A DNA stretch of 45,129 nucleotides from Hankyongella sp964404985 (GCA_964404985.1 CAYOMD010000023.1:1-45129), one strand, 5' to 3'. Shown: positions 23,084 to 32,181, counted from the stretch's first letter. Program-made: numbers and translations. Notes: generated by a model from the sequence alone, not told the origin.

Positions 23084-23725
23084 TTGGCGGAACTTCAGCG
23101 TTGCCGGCTTTATCTGGTGACACCGCCAGCCTTCACCATCGCGCAGTTCCTGCCCCGGCTGGAACAGGCACTGGGCGGTGGGCCGGTGGCGGCATTGCAG
23201 TTGCGCCTGAAAGACGTGCCGGATCAGGCGGTGCTTGATGCGGCAGCGGCACTCAAGCCGCTGTGCGCGCTGCATGACGTGGCGCTGATCATCAACGATC
23301 GCGCTGACTTGGCGCTGGCAGCCGATGCCGATGGCGTTCACATCGGCCAGACCGACGGGAGTGTCGCGGATGCGCGTGCCCTGTTGGGGCGTGAACGGCA
23401 GATCGGCGTGACCTGCCACGACAGCCGACATCTCGCGATGGAGGCCGGCGAGGCGGGGGCTGACTATGTAGCGTTCGGCGCCTTCTACCAGACCGCCACC
23501 AAAGCTGCCCCGACCACCGCATCCCCGGAGCTGCTGAACTGGTGGCAGACCTTCATGGAACTGCCGTGTGTGGCGATCGGCGGCATCACCATCGATAATG
23601 CCGCCGACCTGGTTGCAGCGGGGGCGGATTTTCTGGCTGTCTCCTCCGGGGTCTGGACCTACCCAGACGGCCCGGCGGTGGCAGTCGCGCGGTTCAATGC
23701 CATCATGACTGGTTCGGCATCCTGA
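23084..23725 (+). CDS. thiE: thiamine-phosphate synthase
   Basis: Condenses HMP-pyrophosphate with the thiazole phosphate to give thiamine monophosphate. The 213-residue TIM barrel includes ALQLRLKD, LIINDRADLALAADADGVHIGQ (here cited in parts: INDRAD and GVHIGQTD), VTCHDS and the C-terminal AIGGI motif. The start is TTG: AAGGA lies seven bases upstream and it follows the fbaB stop by two bases. Longer readings overlap fbaB. Some family residues are less typical (for example the FGAFYQTATK loop), so a ThiE-like paralogue is possible. Confidence 0.87.
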   Translation: MAELQRCRLYLVTPPAFTIAQFLPRLEQALGGGPVAALQLRLKDVPDQAVLDAAAALKPLCALHDVALIINDRADLALAADADGVHIGQTDGSVADARALLGRERQIGVTCHDSRHLAMEAGEAGADYVAFGAFYQTATKAAPTTASPELLNWWQTFMELPCVAIGGITIDNAADLVAAGADFLAVSSGVWTYPDGPAVAVARFNAIMTGSAS

Positions 23726-23758
23726 ACGGGTATCGTAGTTTGGCATGTGCCCGCGCCG

Positions 23759-23787
23759 TTGCGCCGGTGCTGGCAGGCTGCTAGAAG
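23759..23787 (+). promoter_or_regulatory. predicted efp promoter
   Basis: TTGCGC and TAGAAG lie 17 bases apart in the 95-bp thiE-efp gap, about 35 bp upstream of the efp start. Confidence 0.45.
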
Positions 23788-23820
23788 CCGCCATCTCTCA
23801 GCGCAATTCAAGGTTATCCC

Positions 23821-24384
23821 ATGAAGATCAGCGGTGTCGACATCCGCCCCGGCAATATCATTGAGTTCGAAGGCTCGCTTTGGCGCGCTGTCAAGATTCA
23901 GCATACCCAGCCCGGCAAGGGCGGCGCGTACATGCAGGTCGAGATGAAGAACCTGTATGACGGTCGAAAGAACAACAACCGTTTCCGCTCCTCCGAGACT
24001 GTGGAGAAGGTACGGCTGGATACTAAGGACTACCAGTTCCTTTTTGCAACCGGCGACATGCTCACCTTCATGGACAAGGGCAATTACGAGCAGATCGAAC
24101 TGCCGCGCGACACCCTTGGCGACGAGGGCGAGTTCCTGCAGGACGGCATGGATGTGGTGATGGAACTCTACGAGGAGAAGCCGGTCTCCGTTCAGCTTCC
24201 CGAGCAGGTGACGCTTGCCATTACCGAAGCGGATCCGGTGGTGAAGGGCCAGACTGCCGCATCTTCCTACAAGCCTGCGATGCTCGAGAATGGTGTGCGC
24301 GTCATGGTGCCGCCGTTCATCGAAAGCGGTGAGCGCATTGTGGTCAGCGTCTATGACCGCGAATACATCCGCCGCGCCGACTAA
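23821..24384 (+). CDS. efp: translation elongation factor P
   Basis: Rescues ribosomes stalled at consecutive prolines. The 187-residue protein has the three-domain EF-P length. The modified tip Lys is expected at Lys33 in QPGKGGAYMQV, so an EpmA-type lysylation route is more likely than Arg-rhamnosylation; the modifying enzymes are not in the window. Domain III ends with ERIVVSVYDREYIRRAD. A short gap then leads to the cupin gene. Confidence 0.97.
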   Translation: MKISGVDIRPGNIIEFEGSLWRAVKIQHTQPGKGGAYMQVEMKNLYDGRKNNNRFRSSETVEKVRLDTKDYQFLFATGDMLTFMDKGNYEQIELPRDTLGDEGEFLQDGMDVVMELYEEKPVSVQLPEQVTLAITEADPVVKGQTAASSYKPAMLENGVRVMVPPFIESGERIVVSVYDREYIRRAD

Positions 24385-24394
24385 GGTAGTCCCC

Positions 24395-24754
24395 ATGCGC
24401 ACTGTTAACCTGGCTGAGAAATTCGCGCTGTTCTCAGATCACTGGAACCCACGCCTGATTGGTGAAGTGAACGATTTCCAGGTAAAGGCGGTCAAGGTGC
24501 TCGGCACCTTCGACTGGCATCGCCACGAGACTGAAGACGAGATGTTCCTTGTCGTGCGCGGCGTTCTCACAATGCGCTTCCGCGACCGCGAGGAGCAGGT
24601 CGGCCCAGGTGCTTTCATTGTCGTGCCCGCCGGTATCGAACACCAGCCGCATGCCGATACAGAAGTCGAGATGCTGCTGATCGAGCGCGCCGGCGTCGTC
24701 AATACGGGCGACCAGATCACCGAGCGCACACGCACCACATTGGAACGGCTGTGA
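24395..24754 (+). CDS. cupin-domain protein, 119 aa
   Basis: Small cytoplasmic beta-barrel of unknown function. The metal motifs of a cupin are visible: FDWHRHETEDEMFLVVRG (two His plus Glu) and VVPAGIEHQPHAD. No partner domain is fused. It begins 10 bp after efp and overlaps the GNAT gene by four bases (GTGA), indicating co-expression. Many such proteins bind sugars or small acids; the ligand cannot be inferred. Confidence 0.85.
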   Translation: MRTVNLAEKFALFSDHWNPRLIGEVNDFQVKAVKVLGTFDWHRHETEDEMFLVVRGVLTMRFRDREEQVGPGAFIVVPAGIEHQPHADTEVEMLLIERAGVVNTGDQITERTRTTLERL

Positions 24755-25242
24755 GCTTTCTTCTGCGGGACGCTTGCCCGGGGGATGTGCCGGCCATCTA
24801 TCGGCTGATCCGGGCACTCGCGCAGTACGAAAAGCTGGAGCATGCGGTCTCGGCAACCGAGCATGATATTCACCAAAGCCTGTTCGGTGATACGCCGCGC
24901 GCCTATGCCTTGCTGGCAGAGGTCGGGGACCGACCGGTCGGTTTTGCGCTGTGGTTCTATAACTACTCGACCTTTCTCGGGCGGCATGGCCTGTATGTCG
25001 AGGACGTTTTTGTAGAGCCGGAATACCGCGGCACCGGCATCGGCAAGGCGATATTCGCGGACCTGGCGCGCCGGGCGGTTGAACAGGGCTGCGGGCGTAT
25101 GGAATGGTGGGTGCTCGATTGGAATACGCCGTCGATCCGCTTCTACCGGTCCATTGGAGCAGTCGCGATGGACGAATGGACCGTACAACGGCTGGAGGGC
25201 GCAGCTTTGCGTGCGCTCGCAAAACCTGCAGATCAAGCATAG
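24751..25242 (+). CDS. GNAT N-acetyltransferase, diamine-acetyltransferase-like
   Basis: Acetyl-CoA dependent acetyltransferase, 163 residues. The acetyl-CoA site is YRGTGIGKAIF and the C-terminal part MEWWVLDWNTPSIRFYRSIGA matches the spermidine/spermine or thialysine acetyltransferase subgroup. LRDACPGDVPAIYRLI at the start is the usual first strand and helix. The GTG start shares four bases with the cupin stop. A small amine or amino acid is the likely acceptor, but which one is not visible. Confidence 0.85.
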   Translation: MSFLLRDACPGDVPAIYRLIRALAQYEKLEHAVSATEHDIHQSLFGDTPRAYALLAEVGDRPVGFALWFYNYSTFLGRHGLYVEDVFVEPEYRGTGIGKAIFADLARRAVEQGCGRMEWWVLDWNTPSIRFYRSIGAVAMDEWTVQRLEGAALRALAKPADQA

Positions 25243-25251
25243 GAAATTGAA

Positions 25252-26040
25252 ATGTCTGGCTATTCAGCCCTGATTACGGTGATGGACAAGGCGTGCCGCA
25301 AAGCGGCCGTCGCACTGCGCCGCGACTTCGGCGAGGTTGAGAACCTGCAGGTCTCCCGCAAGGGGCCTGCGGACTTCGTCAGCCAGGCCGACCGCAAGGC
25401 GGACGCCACACTCAAGGCGGAATTGGCACATTCGCGCCCGAGTTTCAGCTTCCTGATGGAGGAGTCCGGCGAGCAGGCGGGGGAGGCGGGGGCCCCGCGC
25501 TGGATTGTGGACCCCCTCGACGGCACCACGAACTTCCTGCACGGCATCCCGCACTTCGCCATCTCGATCGGCGTCGAACAAGCGGGCGAGATCATTGCCG
25601 GCATGGTCTACCAGCCGATCACGGATGAGGTATTCTGGGCCGAGCGTGGTCGTGGCGCCTGGGTCGGCAACCGGCGCCTGCGCGTATCCGGCCGCACAGA
25701 ACTGCCGGACGCCGTGTTTGCAACCGGTATTCCGTTCCTTGGCCACGGCGATCACACCCGTTTCTCCCATACCCTTGACCGCGTGATGGGGCAGGTGGCC
25801 GGTGTGCGCCGTTTCGGGGCGGCCTCGCTCGACCTCGCATGGGTCGCCGCCGGGCGCGTTGACGGTTTCTGGGAAGCGCCACTTCAGCCCTGGGATATGG
25901 CTGCCGGTATTGTCATCATACGGGAGGCAGGCGGCTTCGTCAGCGACTATCGCGGCGGCGACACCATGATGACCAGCGGCGAGGTCGTCGCCGGCAATGC
26001 CGTACTGCACGGCAAGTTGCTGAACCTGGTCAAAGGGTAG
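25252..26040 (+). CDS. suhB: inositol-1-monophosphatase family protein (SuhB-like)
   Basis: Magnesium-dependent phosphatase acting on inositol phosphates or related sugar phosphates. SuhB homologues also bind the Nus antitermination complex. The 262 residues show the metal motifs LMEESGE, WIVDPLDGTTNF (about residues 82-93) and the C-terminal WDMAAGIVIIREAGG. AGGAA precedes the ATG. It follows the GNAT gene by nine bases and ends the rightward run before the two hairpin repeats. Confidence 0.9.
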   Translation: MSGYSALITVMDKACRKAAVALRRDFGEVENLQVSRKGPADFVSQADRKADATLKAELAHSRPSFSFLMEESGEQAGEAGAPRWIVDPLDGTTNFLHGIPHFAISIGVEQAGEIIAGMVYQPITDEVFWAERGRGAWVGNRRLRVSGRTELPDAVFATGIPFLGHGDHTRFSHTLDRVMGQVAGVRRFGAASLDLAWVAAGRVDGFWEAPLQPWDMAAGIVIIREAGGFVSDYRGGDTMMTSGEVVAGNAVLHGKLLNLVKG

Positions 26041-26046
26041 GGTGCG

Positions 26047-26085
26047 AGAGCGGTTTCCGATCTGATGGAGTAAGATAACCGCTCT
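26047..26085. repeat. hairpin repeat between suhB and mazG
   Basis: AGAGCGGTT (26047-26055) and AACCGCTCT (26077-26085) form a perfect 9-bp stem around a 21-base loop, a few bases after the suhB stop. It resembles the GAGCGG...CCGCTC intergenic palindromes frequent in alphaproteobacteria. It could serve as a bidirectional 3' structure for convergent suhB and mazG. Confidence 0.65.
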
Positions 26086-26099
26086 ATCTCTTTCGTTAG

Positions 26100-26151
26100 C
26101 CGCGATTTCTTAACCATCGAATGTATCCATTCGCTTGGCAATCGCTCTATT
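26100..26151. repeat. 52-bp interspersed repeat, copy B
   Basis: Gap-free partner of copy A (884-935), identical at 45 of 52 positions. Its core dyad is ATCGAATG-TATC-CATTCGCT, slightly decayed compared with copy A. CTA at 26147-26149 is the TAG stop of mazG on the minus strand, the same offset within the repeat as in copy A. Confidence 0.75.
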
Positions 26152-26923
26152 CTTCCCGTTTGACCGCTTGCCAAAGGGCTTCCTTCTCCTCGAGTGAGAG
26201 CGCCTCGAAACCTGTGCCCGCACGCACTTCCATGGCCTGAAACCGGCGGGTGAACTTGTCATTGGCGGCTCTGAGGGCAGTCTCGGGCGCGACGCCGACC
26301 TTGCGGGCGAGGTTGGCAACCGCGAACAGGACATCCCCCACTTCCTCGGTGATATGATCGGCATCGCCGGACGCCAGGGCCTGCTCCACTTCACCGAGTT
26401 CCTCACGGATTTTGGCCAGCACGCCGTCTGCGTCCGGCCAATCGAAGCCGACCCGTGCTGCACGCTTTGCCAGTTTATCGGCGCGCATCAGTGCAGGCAG
26501 GGCGCGCGGGACATCGGCAAGGGCACTGGCAGCGCCCTTTGCCTTATCGGCGCGCTCTGCAGCCTTGATTGCCTCCCAGTTTGCCGTCTGTGCCTCGGCC
26601 GTGCCGATGTCTGCGTCGCCAAACACATGCGGATGACGACGGATCATTTTCGCATTAATCGCAGAAATCACGTCCCAGATCGTGAAGCTGCCTTCATCTG
26701 TTGCCATCTGGGCATGGAACACAACCTGCAGCAATAAATCGCCCAGTTCCTCACGCAAGGCACTGCGATCGCCGCTCAATATCGCGTCTGCGACCTCATA
26801 GGCTTCCTCGATTGTGTAGGGCGCGATGGTGTCGAATGTCTGCTCAAGGTCCCAGGGACACCCACCGTCCGGGTCACGCAGACGACGCATGATGTTCACA
26901 AGCTCGGTGAAGACTTCGGACAT
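26147..26923 (-). CDS. mazG: nucleoside triphosphate pyrophosphohydrolase MazG
   Basis: Hydrolyses NTPs and dNTPs to NMP and pyrophosphate; in E. coli it cleans aberrant nucleotides and lowers ppGpp. The 258-residue protein has two MazG domains. The first holds GGCPWDLEQTF, then EEAYEVADAI and ELGDLLLQVVFHA. The second has REELGEVEQAL and EEVGDVLFAVANLAR. Both carry ExxE/ExxD metal motifs. The ATG with AGGAA upstream is preferred over one 14 codons earlier. The last codons and the TAG stop fall inside the 52-bp repeat. Confidence 0.95.
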   Translation of the reverse strand: MSEVFTELVNIMRRLRDPDGGCPWDLEQTFDTIAPYTIEEAYEVADAILSGDRSALREELGDLLLQVVFHAQMATDEGSFTIWDVISAINAKMIRRHPHVFGDADIGTAEAQTANWEAIKAAERADKAKGAASALADVPRALPALMRADKLAKRAARVGFDWPDADGVLAKIREELGEVEQALASGDADHITEEVGDVLFAVANLARKVGVAPETALRAANDKFTRRFQAMEVRAGTGFEALSLEEKEALWQAVKREE

Positions 26924-27150
26924 TATTCTGGTTCCTGAAGGAGGGTAGTCTGACGTCCATGCCACTGCTTATCGCGCACAGGCAAGTTCGGGTGACGCGT
27001 CATGACTCGAGGGGGCTTGTTAAAATCCACATAAGTCGCACAAGGTATATTATGTTAAATATAAGCCATCTTGCCCTTTTGAGGCCATTCGTTGATGTTG
27101 CCAGAGAAGCCATGAAAACATAAAGATTTTCTGCTTCTGAGGATTGACCC

Positions 27151-28161
27151 ATGAAACTGTCGAAAGCGCCGTCGGGAATTGTTGAATTCGCCAGGCTCGT
27201 TGGTGTCGCACCGTCCACGATCTCACGGGCACTCGCCGGCAATCCACGCGTTGCAGAAGCGACGCGCCTGAAAATTGAAGGCCTTGCGCGTGAGCATGGG
27301 TTCAGGCTCAATCAGACGGCGCGTAACCTGCGCCGGCAAAAAACAGATACCATCGGCGTTGCGATTCCGCTCGGCCATGAATCAGATCAGAACATTTCTG
27401 ACCCGTTTTTCATTACCATTCTCAGCCGCCTGATGGACGCCATGATTAGCCGTGGGTACGATATCCTCCTGTCGCGCATCGTACCGACGGATGATGATTG
27501 GCTGGATCGCCTGGTGGACTCAGGCCGTATCGACGGGGTTGTCGTGATCGGTCAATCGAACCAGATCGACATCATCGAGCGAGCGGCCGAACGCTTTCGG
27601 CCCCTTGTCGTCTGGGGTGCCCCTATGCCTGGATACAGACAAGTCACCGTAGGCAGTGATAATTTTGCCGGTGGTAAGATGGCTGCGCAACATTTGATCA
27701 CGCAAGGACGCGTGAAGTTGGTTTTTGCCGGCAACCCCTATGTTCCCGAGTTTTCCGAGCGCTATGCCGGCTTCCGGGCCGCCTTGGCAGAAAGCGGTGC
27801 CGCCGAGGCTGGGCACGTTATCCCGGCGCACCTGACGGCTGAGGTTTCTTATAGCGAATTCTGCACGTTCCTGGACAGCAAAACGGCGTTCGATGGAATT
27901 GTCGCAGCCTCTGATGTGATCGCCGTGAGCGCCCTGCGTGCCTTGTCCGAGCGAGGCATCAGCGTACCGCAGGATGTGTCTGTGGTCGGCTATGACGATG
28001 TGATGATAGCGCGCTATGCAGCGCCTCCCCTCACCACGGTCCGCCAGAATATCGCGCTTGGCGCAAACCTGATCACGGAGCGCCTGTTTCAGCTCATCGC
28101 GGGTGAGCCGGCAGAGTCTATCGCCATGATGCCGGAGCTGATTGTACGCGAAACCGCGTAG
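27151..28161 (+). CDS. LacI-family transcriptional regulator of the sucrose-type locus
   Basis: DNA-binding repressor whose sugar-binding half senses a pathway metabolite. The 336 residues begin with the helix-turn-helix (FARLVGVAPSTISRALAGNP, residues about 12-31) and hinge helix (TARNLRRQKTDTIGVAIP), then a periplasmic-binding-protein-like effector domain ending VRETA. GAGG precedes the ATG. It lies 12 bp from the convergent transporter gene. Likely targets are the two CAAACGTTTG-type palindromes 1.4 kb away. The effector cannot be read from sequence; sucrose, fructose or fructose phosphate are candidates. Confidence 0.88.
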   Translation: MKLSKAPSGIVEFARLVGVAPSTISRALAGNPRVAEATRLKIEGLAREHGFRLNQTARNLRRQKTDTIGVAIPLGHESDQNISDPFFITILSRLMDAMISRGYDILLSRIVPTDDDWLDRLVDSGRIDGVVVIGQSNQIDIIERAAERFRPLVVWGAPMPGYRQVTVGSDNFAGGKMAAQHLITQGRVKLVFAGNPYVPEFSERYAGFRAALAESGAAEAGHVIPAHLTAEVSYSEFCTFLDSKTAFDGIVAASDVIAVSALRALSERGISVPQDVSVVGYDDVMIARYAAPPLTTVRQNIALGANLITERLFQLIAGEPAESIAMMPELIVRETA

Positions 28162-28173
28162 TGCTTGATCGTT

Positions 28174-29508
28174 TCAGGATGACTCCAGCTGCTTGGAAAC
28201 TGCTCCGGGCAACTTCACTGCTAGGGTTGCAGCGGCACCGATAATCATGAGAAGCCCGGCAAACATCAGGACATTGCGCGGATCACTGCCGAGAAGCGGG
28301 CCATAAATCAGCGGAATCGTAATACTTTCAATCAGCATGGGAATAACGATAAACATATTAAAGATTCCCATGTAAACCCCTGTTCTCTCAAGGGGAATGA
28401 CGCGCGCCAGCATGATGTACGGGTTGCCCATCATGCTCGCCCAGCCCAGCCCGATTCCGATCGCCGGCAAGAGCAGAAGCGGTGCCTGAGAAATGTGCGC
28501 CATCAGGATCATCGCTATACCAGAGGCTACAAGACATGCCGCGTGGACTGGCCTGGCACTCATGCGACGCACAACAGGCACCATGGCAAATGCAGCCATG
28601 AAGGCGACAAAATTATAGAATCCACCCACCCAGCCGTTGACGAGTACTGCATCGCGAAAACCGCCACTCGCCGGATCAGCCGTGTCGAACACGCTGCGGG
28701 CCATGGCCAGAACAATGTATTGCCAATAGGCAAACATAGCGAACCATTGGCAAAACATCGCGAGACCGAGTTGGCGCATGGCAACCGGCATCTCCAGAAT
28801 GGCGTTATGAACCTCACGCAATGTGACCCCGAAGGATCGTGGCTGCGACTGGATACGCGTTATATCTTCTGGACTGAGCGGCAATTCCCGGACGCGCATG
28901 ATCGACCAGACAATCGTGGAGAGCGACAACACGGCACCGATGATAAAAGCGATGCGGGTAATCTCCGGGATGCCACTGGCGGACAGCAAATTCTTGTCTG
29001 CTCCCAACAGGATCAGAATGGACGGTGAGAGATAGGATAAAGTCTGCGCCAGACCGGTGAATGCACTTTGGGTGAGATAGCCGAGCGGCTGTTGCTCAGG
29101 CCGTAGCCGGTCCGTCACATACGCGCGGTAGGGCTCCATCGTGATGTTGTTGGCAGCGTCCAACACCCAGAGCAGGCTTGCCGCCATCAAGAGTGTGGTG
29201 CTCATCGGCATGGCAAACAGGCACAGACTGCACAGGATCGCGCCGATAAGAAAATAAGGCGTGCGTCGTCCATAGCGTGAGATTGTGCGGTCGCTCATGG
29301 CACCCACAATCGGTTGCACCAGAAGGCCGGTCATCGGTCCGGCGAGCCAGAGCAGCGGCATGCTGGCCTCATTCGCACCGAGGTAGCTGTAGATTGGCCC
29401 CATATTACTCTGCTGCAGCCCAAAACTATATTGCAGGCCGAAAAAACCGAGGTTCATCTCGACGATGCGCAGCAAAGAAAGGCGCGGTTTTCCAATGTCT
29501 TGCAGCAT
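28174..29508 (-). CDS. MFS sugar transporter, GPH/SUT-like (probable sucrose permease)
   Basis: Twelve-helix inner-membrane symporter, 444 residues. The SUT/SLC45-like pattern includes an early LGFFGLQYSFGLQQSNMGPIY helix (residues about 20-40), the loop GAMSDRTISRYGRRTPYFLIG (cited as DRTISRYGRRTPY) between helices 2 and 3, and NITMEPYRAYVTD in helix 4. These are characteristic of sucrose/disaccharide:H+ symporters of the GPH/SUT branch. The gene is divergent from the receptor gene, with the two LacI-type operators between them. It would move sugar from periplasm to cytoplasm after passage through the receptor. Specificity for sucrose is inferred from neighbours. Confidence 0.83.
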   Translation of the reverse strand: MLQDIGKPRLSLLRIVEMNLGFFGLQYSFGLQQSNMGPIYSYLGANEASMPLLWLAGPMTGLLVQPIVGAMSDRTISRYGRRTPYFLIGAILCSLCLFAMPMSTTLLMAASLLWVLDAANNITMEPYRAYVTDRLRPEQQPLGYLTQSAFTGLAQTLSYLSPSILILLGADKNLLSASGIPEITRIAFIIGAVLSLSTIVWSIMRVRELPLSPEDITRIQSQPRSFGVTLREVHNAILEMPVAMRQLGLAMFCQWFAMFAYWQYIVLAMARSVFDTADPASGGFRDAVLVNGWVGGFYNFVAFMAAFAMVPVVRRMSARPVHAACLVASGIAMILMAHISQAPLLLLPAIGIGLGWASMMGNPYIMLARVIPLERTGVYMGIFNMFIVIPMLIESITIPLIYGPLLGSDPRNVLMFAGLLMIIGAAATLAVKLPGAVSKQLESS

Positions 29509-29562
29509 CGTCCTGTCCCTCCCCTTAGCATGTTATGCACAGGAACTGTCGCCGTTCCGCAA

Positions 29563-29576
29563 TGCAAACGTTTCAT
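29563..29576. promoter_or_regulatory. LacI-family operator 1
   Basis: TGCAAACGTTTCAT is a CpG-centred palindrome (AAACGTTT core) typical of LacI/GalR-family sites. It lies in the divergent gap, nearer the transporter gene. Its centre is 23 bp from that of operator 2. Confidence 0.65.
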
Positions 29577-29586
29577 TTTCTATGTT

Positions 29587-29598
29587 GCAAACGTTTGT
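29587..29598. promoter_or_regulatory. LacI-family operator 2
   Basis: GCAAACGTTTGT contains the perfect 10-bp palindrome CAAACGTTTG with a central CpG. It lies just upstream of possible -35 elements for the receptor gene (TTGTAT at 29595 or TTGATA at 29604). Two sites two helical turns apart suggest cooperative binding controlling both directions. Confidence 0.72.
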
Positions 29599-29652
29599 AT
29601 TGCTTGATAGCGTCTGTCAATAACGTAAACAAAATAACATAGGGAGAGGATT

Positions 29653-32154
29653 ATGAAACATATAGCTTTGCTGCTCTGCGGCTGCGCGATGGCCACAGCG
29701 AATGCGGCATACGCACAGGCCGGTGATCAGGCCACTGCACAAGCCGCACCGGCCGAGACTGAAAGCGTCCTAAACCTCGAAGAGATTGTTGTTACCGCGA
29801 CGGCACGCCGGCAAACACGCCTCGACAGCAGTATAACAGTGAGCTCGCTTGACCAGAGCGCCATTGCAGAAGCAGCACCACGCACGACGGCCGAGATTTT
29901 TCGCTCGATACCCGGTGTGCGCTCGGAATCGACCGGCGGCGACGGTAATGCCAATATCGCCGTGCGCGGCCTGCCGATTGCATCCGGCGGGGCCAAGTTT
30001 CTGCAACTCCAGGAAGATGGCCTCCCCAATCTGCAGTTTGGAGATATTGCCTTCGGGAATGCCGATATCTTCCTGAGAGCCGATCAGACGATCAGCAGCA
30101 TCCAGGCGGTTCGGGGCGGCTCCACATCGACCCTGGCGTCCAATGCTCCTGGCGGCATTATCAACTTTATCTCGAAGGACGGCTCCGATGAAGGGGGCCT
30201 GGTCGCCGCTACAGTCGGCCTGAACTATGAGGAGTACCGGCTGGACTTCAACTACGGCGGCAGTATTTCAGAAAATACCCGCTTTAACTTCGGCGGTTTC
30301 TGGCGCGAAGGCGAAGGCCCGCGCGAGGCAGGTTTTTCGGGCAATAGCGGTTATCAGATAAAAGCCAACATTACACGGGAGTTTGAGCGCGGATATCTGC
30401 GGATAAACTTCAAGCGACTGGATGACCGGGCCATCGGCTATCTGCCGGCACCGACGCTGGTGACTGGAACCAATGATAACCCATCCTACCGCTCGCCGGA
30501 GAATTTCGACATCCTGAAAGACACCCTGCATAGCGTGTTTTTCACCACGGATGCCGGACTCGATGGCGAGAACAATCGTCGCACCACGGATATTACGGAT
30601 GGCATGCGGCCGATCGTCAGCAGCATCGGTTTTGAAGGCGCATACGAAATTTCCGACAATTTAAAGGTGGAAAACCGTTTCCGCTGGTCCGATATCCGCG
30701 GGCGTTTTGTTTCCCCCTTCCCGTCCAGCATTGACCCGGCACAAAATGCGGCCAACGCAGTTGGAGCATTGCTCCTGACAGGCGACTTTGGCGGCGCAGT
30801 CCCGATCGGCACGACACTCTCGCTCCAATATGCCAATGGTCCCAATCGCGGCCAGCGGATTACGGATCCTGCCAACCTCAACGGTAACGGGCAGGTTGTC
30901 AGAGAAGTCTTGTTCAACACGGAGATCAATGACTTCGGCGGCTATACGAACGATCTCAAGCTGAGCTATGAAGCCGGTCCAGCGACATTCACCTTCGGGT
31001 TCTACAAGGCCCGCCAGACTATTGATATGGATTGGACGTGGAACAGTTACCTGCTTGAGTTGAAAGGAAATAATGCGGCACTGCTGGACGTGGTCAACAA
31101 TACGACCGGGCAGGTTCTGACGCAAAATGGCCTTTATGCCTATGGCGTTCCCGCATTCGGCAATTGCTGCCAGAGAAGTTATGATGTCAATTATGACATA
31201 AACGCGCCATATATCGCACTTGGCCTTGATTATGGTGGCCTAAACTTTGACGGAAGCTTGCGTTACGATGCGTTCAAGGCCAGAGGTAACTATGCGGCGA
31301 CTTTGCAAGTTGCTAATTTTGATGTCAACAATGACGGCATCATTCAGCCTGTAGAGCGCAGTGTCTCCACCATCAATAATGGCAACCCCCAGCCGGTCAA
31401 TTACGATGTTAATTACTTGTCGTGGTCGTTTGGCCTGAACTACCGCATCCAGGATACACTGGCCGTCTTTGGCCGCGCCAGTCGTGGCGGGCGCTCGAAC
31501 GCAGACCGCTTGCTGTTCGGCGTAGTTCAACCAGATGGTGGAGTCCGGCGTGATGATGCCATCGATTTTGTCAAGCAATACGAAGTCGGTGTTAAGTACA
31601 AACTGGGCCCGCTTACCGTCTTTGCCACCGGTTTTCGTGCCTCCACGCAGGAACAGAATTTCGAGGCTACAACCCAGCGCTTCTTCAATCGCACCTACCT
31701 GGCACATGGTCTTGAGCTCGAATCCGCTTATAGCTATGAATTCTTTGATATACGGGCAAGTGCGACCTGGACCCGTGCCTCAATAGCTGAAGATCAGATC
31801 ACCCCGCAAGTGGAGGGCAATCGCCCACGCCGGCAGGCAAAGTTTATCTATCAGGTCACACCAGCTGTGAACTTCGATTATGTGCGGTCCGGTTTTAATA
31901 TCATTGGGACGACCCGCGCCTTCGCACAGGATAACAACGAATTGGTTCTGCCAGGGTATGCGCAGGTCAATGCCTTCCTGAACGTAACACCACTTGAGGG
32001 CCTGGAATTGTCGATAAATGCCAACAACGTCTTTAATACTGTAGGGATCACAGAAGCTGAGGAAGGCTCCATTATCGAAGGTGCTAATAATTTTGTACGA
32101 GCACGTTCAATCAATGGGCGCACCATCTCTGCAACTGTAAAATACAGCTTCTGA
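29653..32154 (+). CDS. TonB-dependent outer-membrane receptor
   Basis: Energised outer-membrane channel for a substrate scarce or too large for porins. The 833 residues start with a Sec signal peptide (to about residue 22, ending ANAAYAQA), then a TonB-box-like EEIVVTATAR near residues 45-55, a plug domain (AEIFRSIPGVRSES, NIAVRGLPI) and a 22-strand barrel ending in the aromatic terminus TISATVKYSF. AGGGAGAGG precedes the ATG. It is the first gene of the receptor-GH68-ROK operon. By analogy with SuxA of Xanthomonas and other sugar-locus receptors it should import sucrose or a fructo-oligosaccharide; sequence alone does not fix this. Confidence 0.9.
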   Translation: MKHIALLLCGCAMATANAAYAQAGDQATAQAAPAETESVLNLEEIVVTATARRQTRLDSSITVSSLDQSAIAEAAPRTTAEIFRSIPGVRSESTGGDGNANIAVRGLPIASGGAKFLQLQEDGLPNLQFGDIAFGNADIFLRADQTISSIQAVRGGSTSTLASNAPGGIINFISKDGSDEGGLVAATVGLNYEEYRLDFNYGGSISENTRFNFGGFWREGEGPREAGFSGNSGYQIKANITREFERGYLRINFKRLDDRAIGYLPAPTLVTGTNDNPSYRSPENFDILKDTLHSVFFTTDAGLDGENNRRTTDITDGMRPIVSSIGFEGAYEISDNLKVENRFRWSDIRGRFVSPFPSSIDPAQNAANAVGALLLTGDFGGAVPIGTTLSLQYANGPNRGQRITDPANLNGNGQVVREVLFNTEINDFGGYTNDLKLSYEAGPATFTFGFYKARQTIDMDWTWNSYLLELKGNNAALLDVVNNTTGQVLTQNGLYAYGVPAFGNCCQRSYDVNYDINAPYIALGLDYGGLNFDGSLRYDAFKARGNYAATLQVANFDVNNDGIIQPVERSVSTINNGNPQPVNYDVNYLSWSFGLNYRIQDTLAVFGRASRGGRSNADRLLFGVVQPDGGVRRDDAIDFVKQYEVGVKYKLGPLTVFATGFRASTQEQNFEATTQRFFNRTYLAHGLELESAYSYEFFDIRASATWTRASIAEDQITPQVEGNRPRRQAKFIYQVTPAVNFDYVRSGFNIIGTTRAFAQDNNELVLPGYAQVNAFLNVTPLEGLELSINANNVFNTVGITEAEEGSIIEGANNFVRARSINGRTISATVKYSF

Positions 32155-32181
32155 TAGATTATATAAATTGCGAGTAAAGAA

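Noticed and set aside
28164..28180. GATCGTTTCAGGATG between lacI and the permease, resembling one arm of the 795-831 palindrome
   Set aside because: Only one arm is present and it overlaps gene ends; could be chance.
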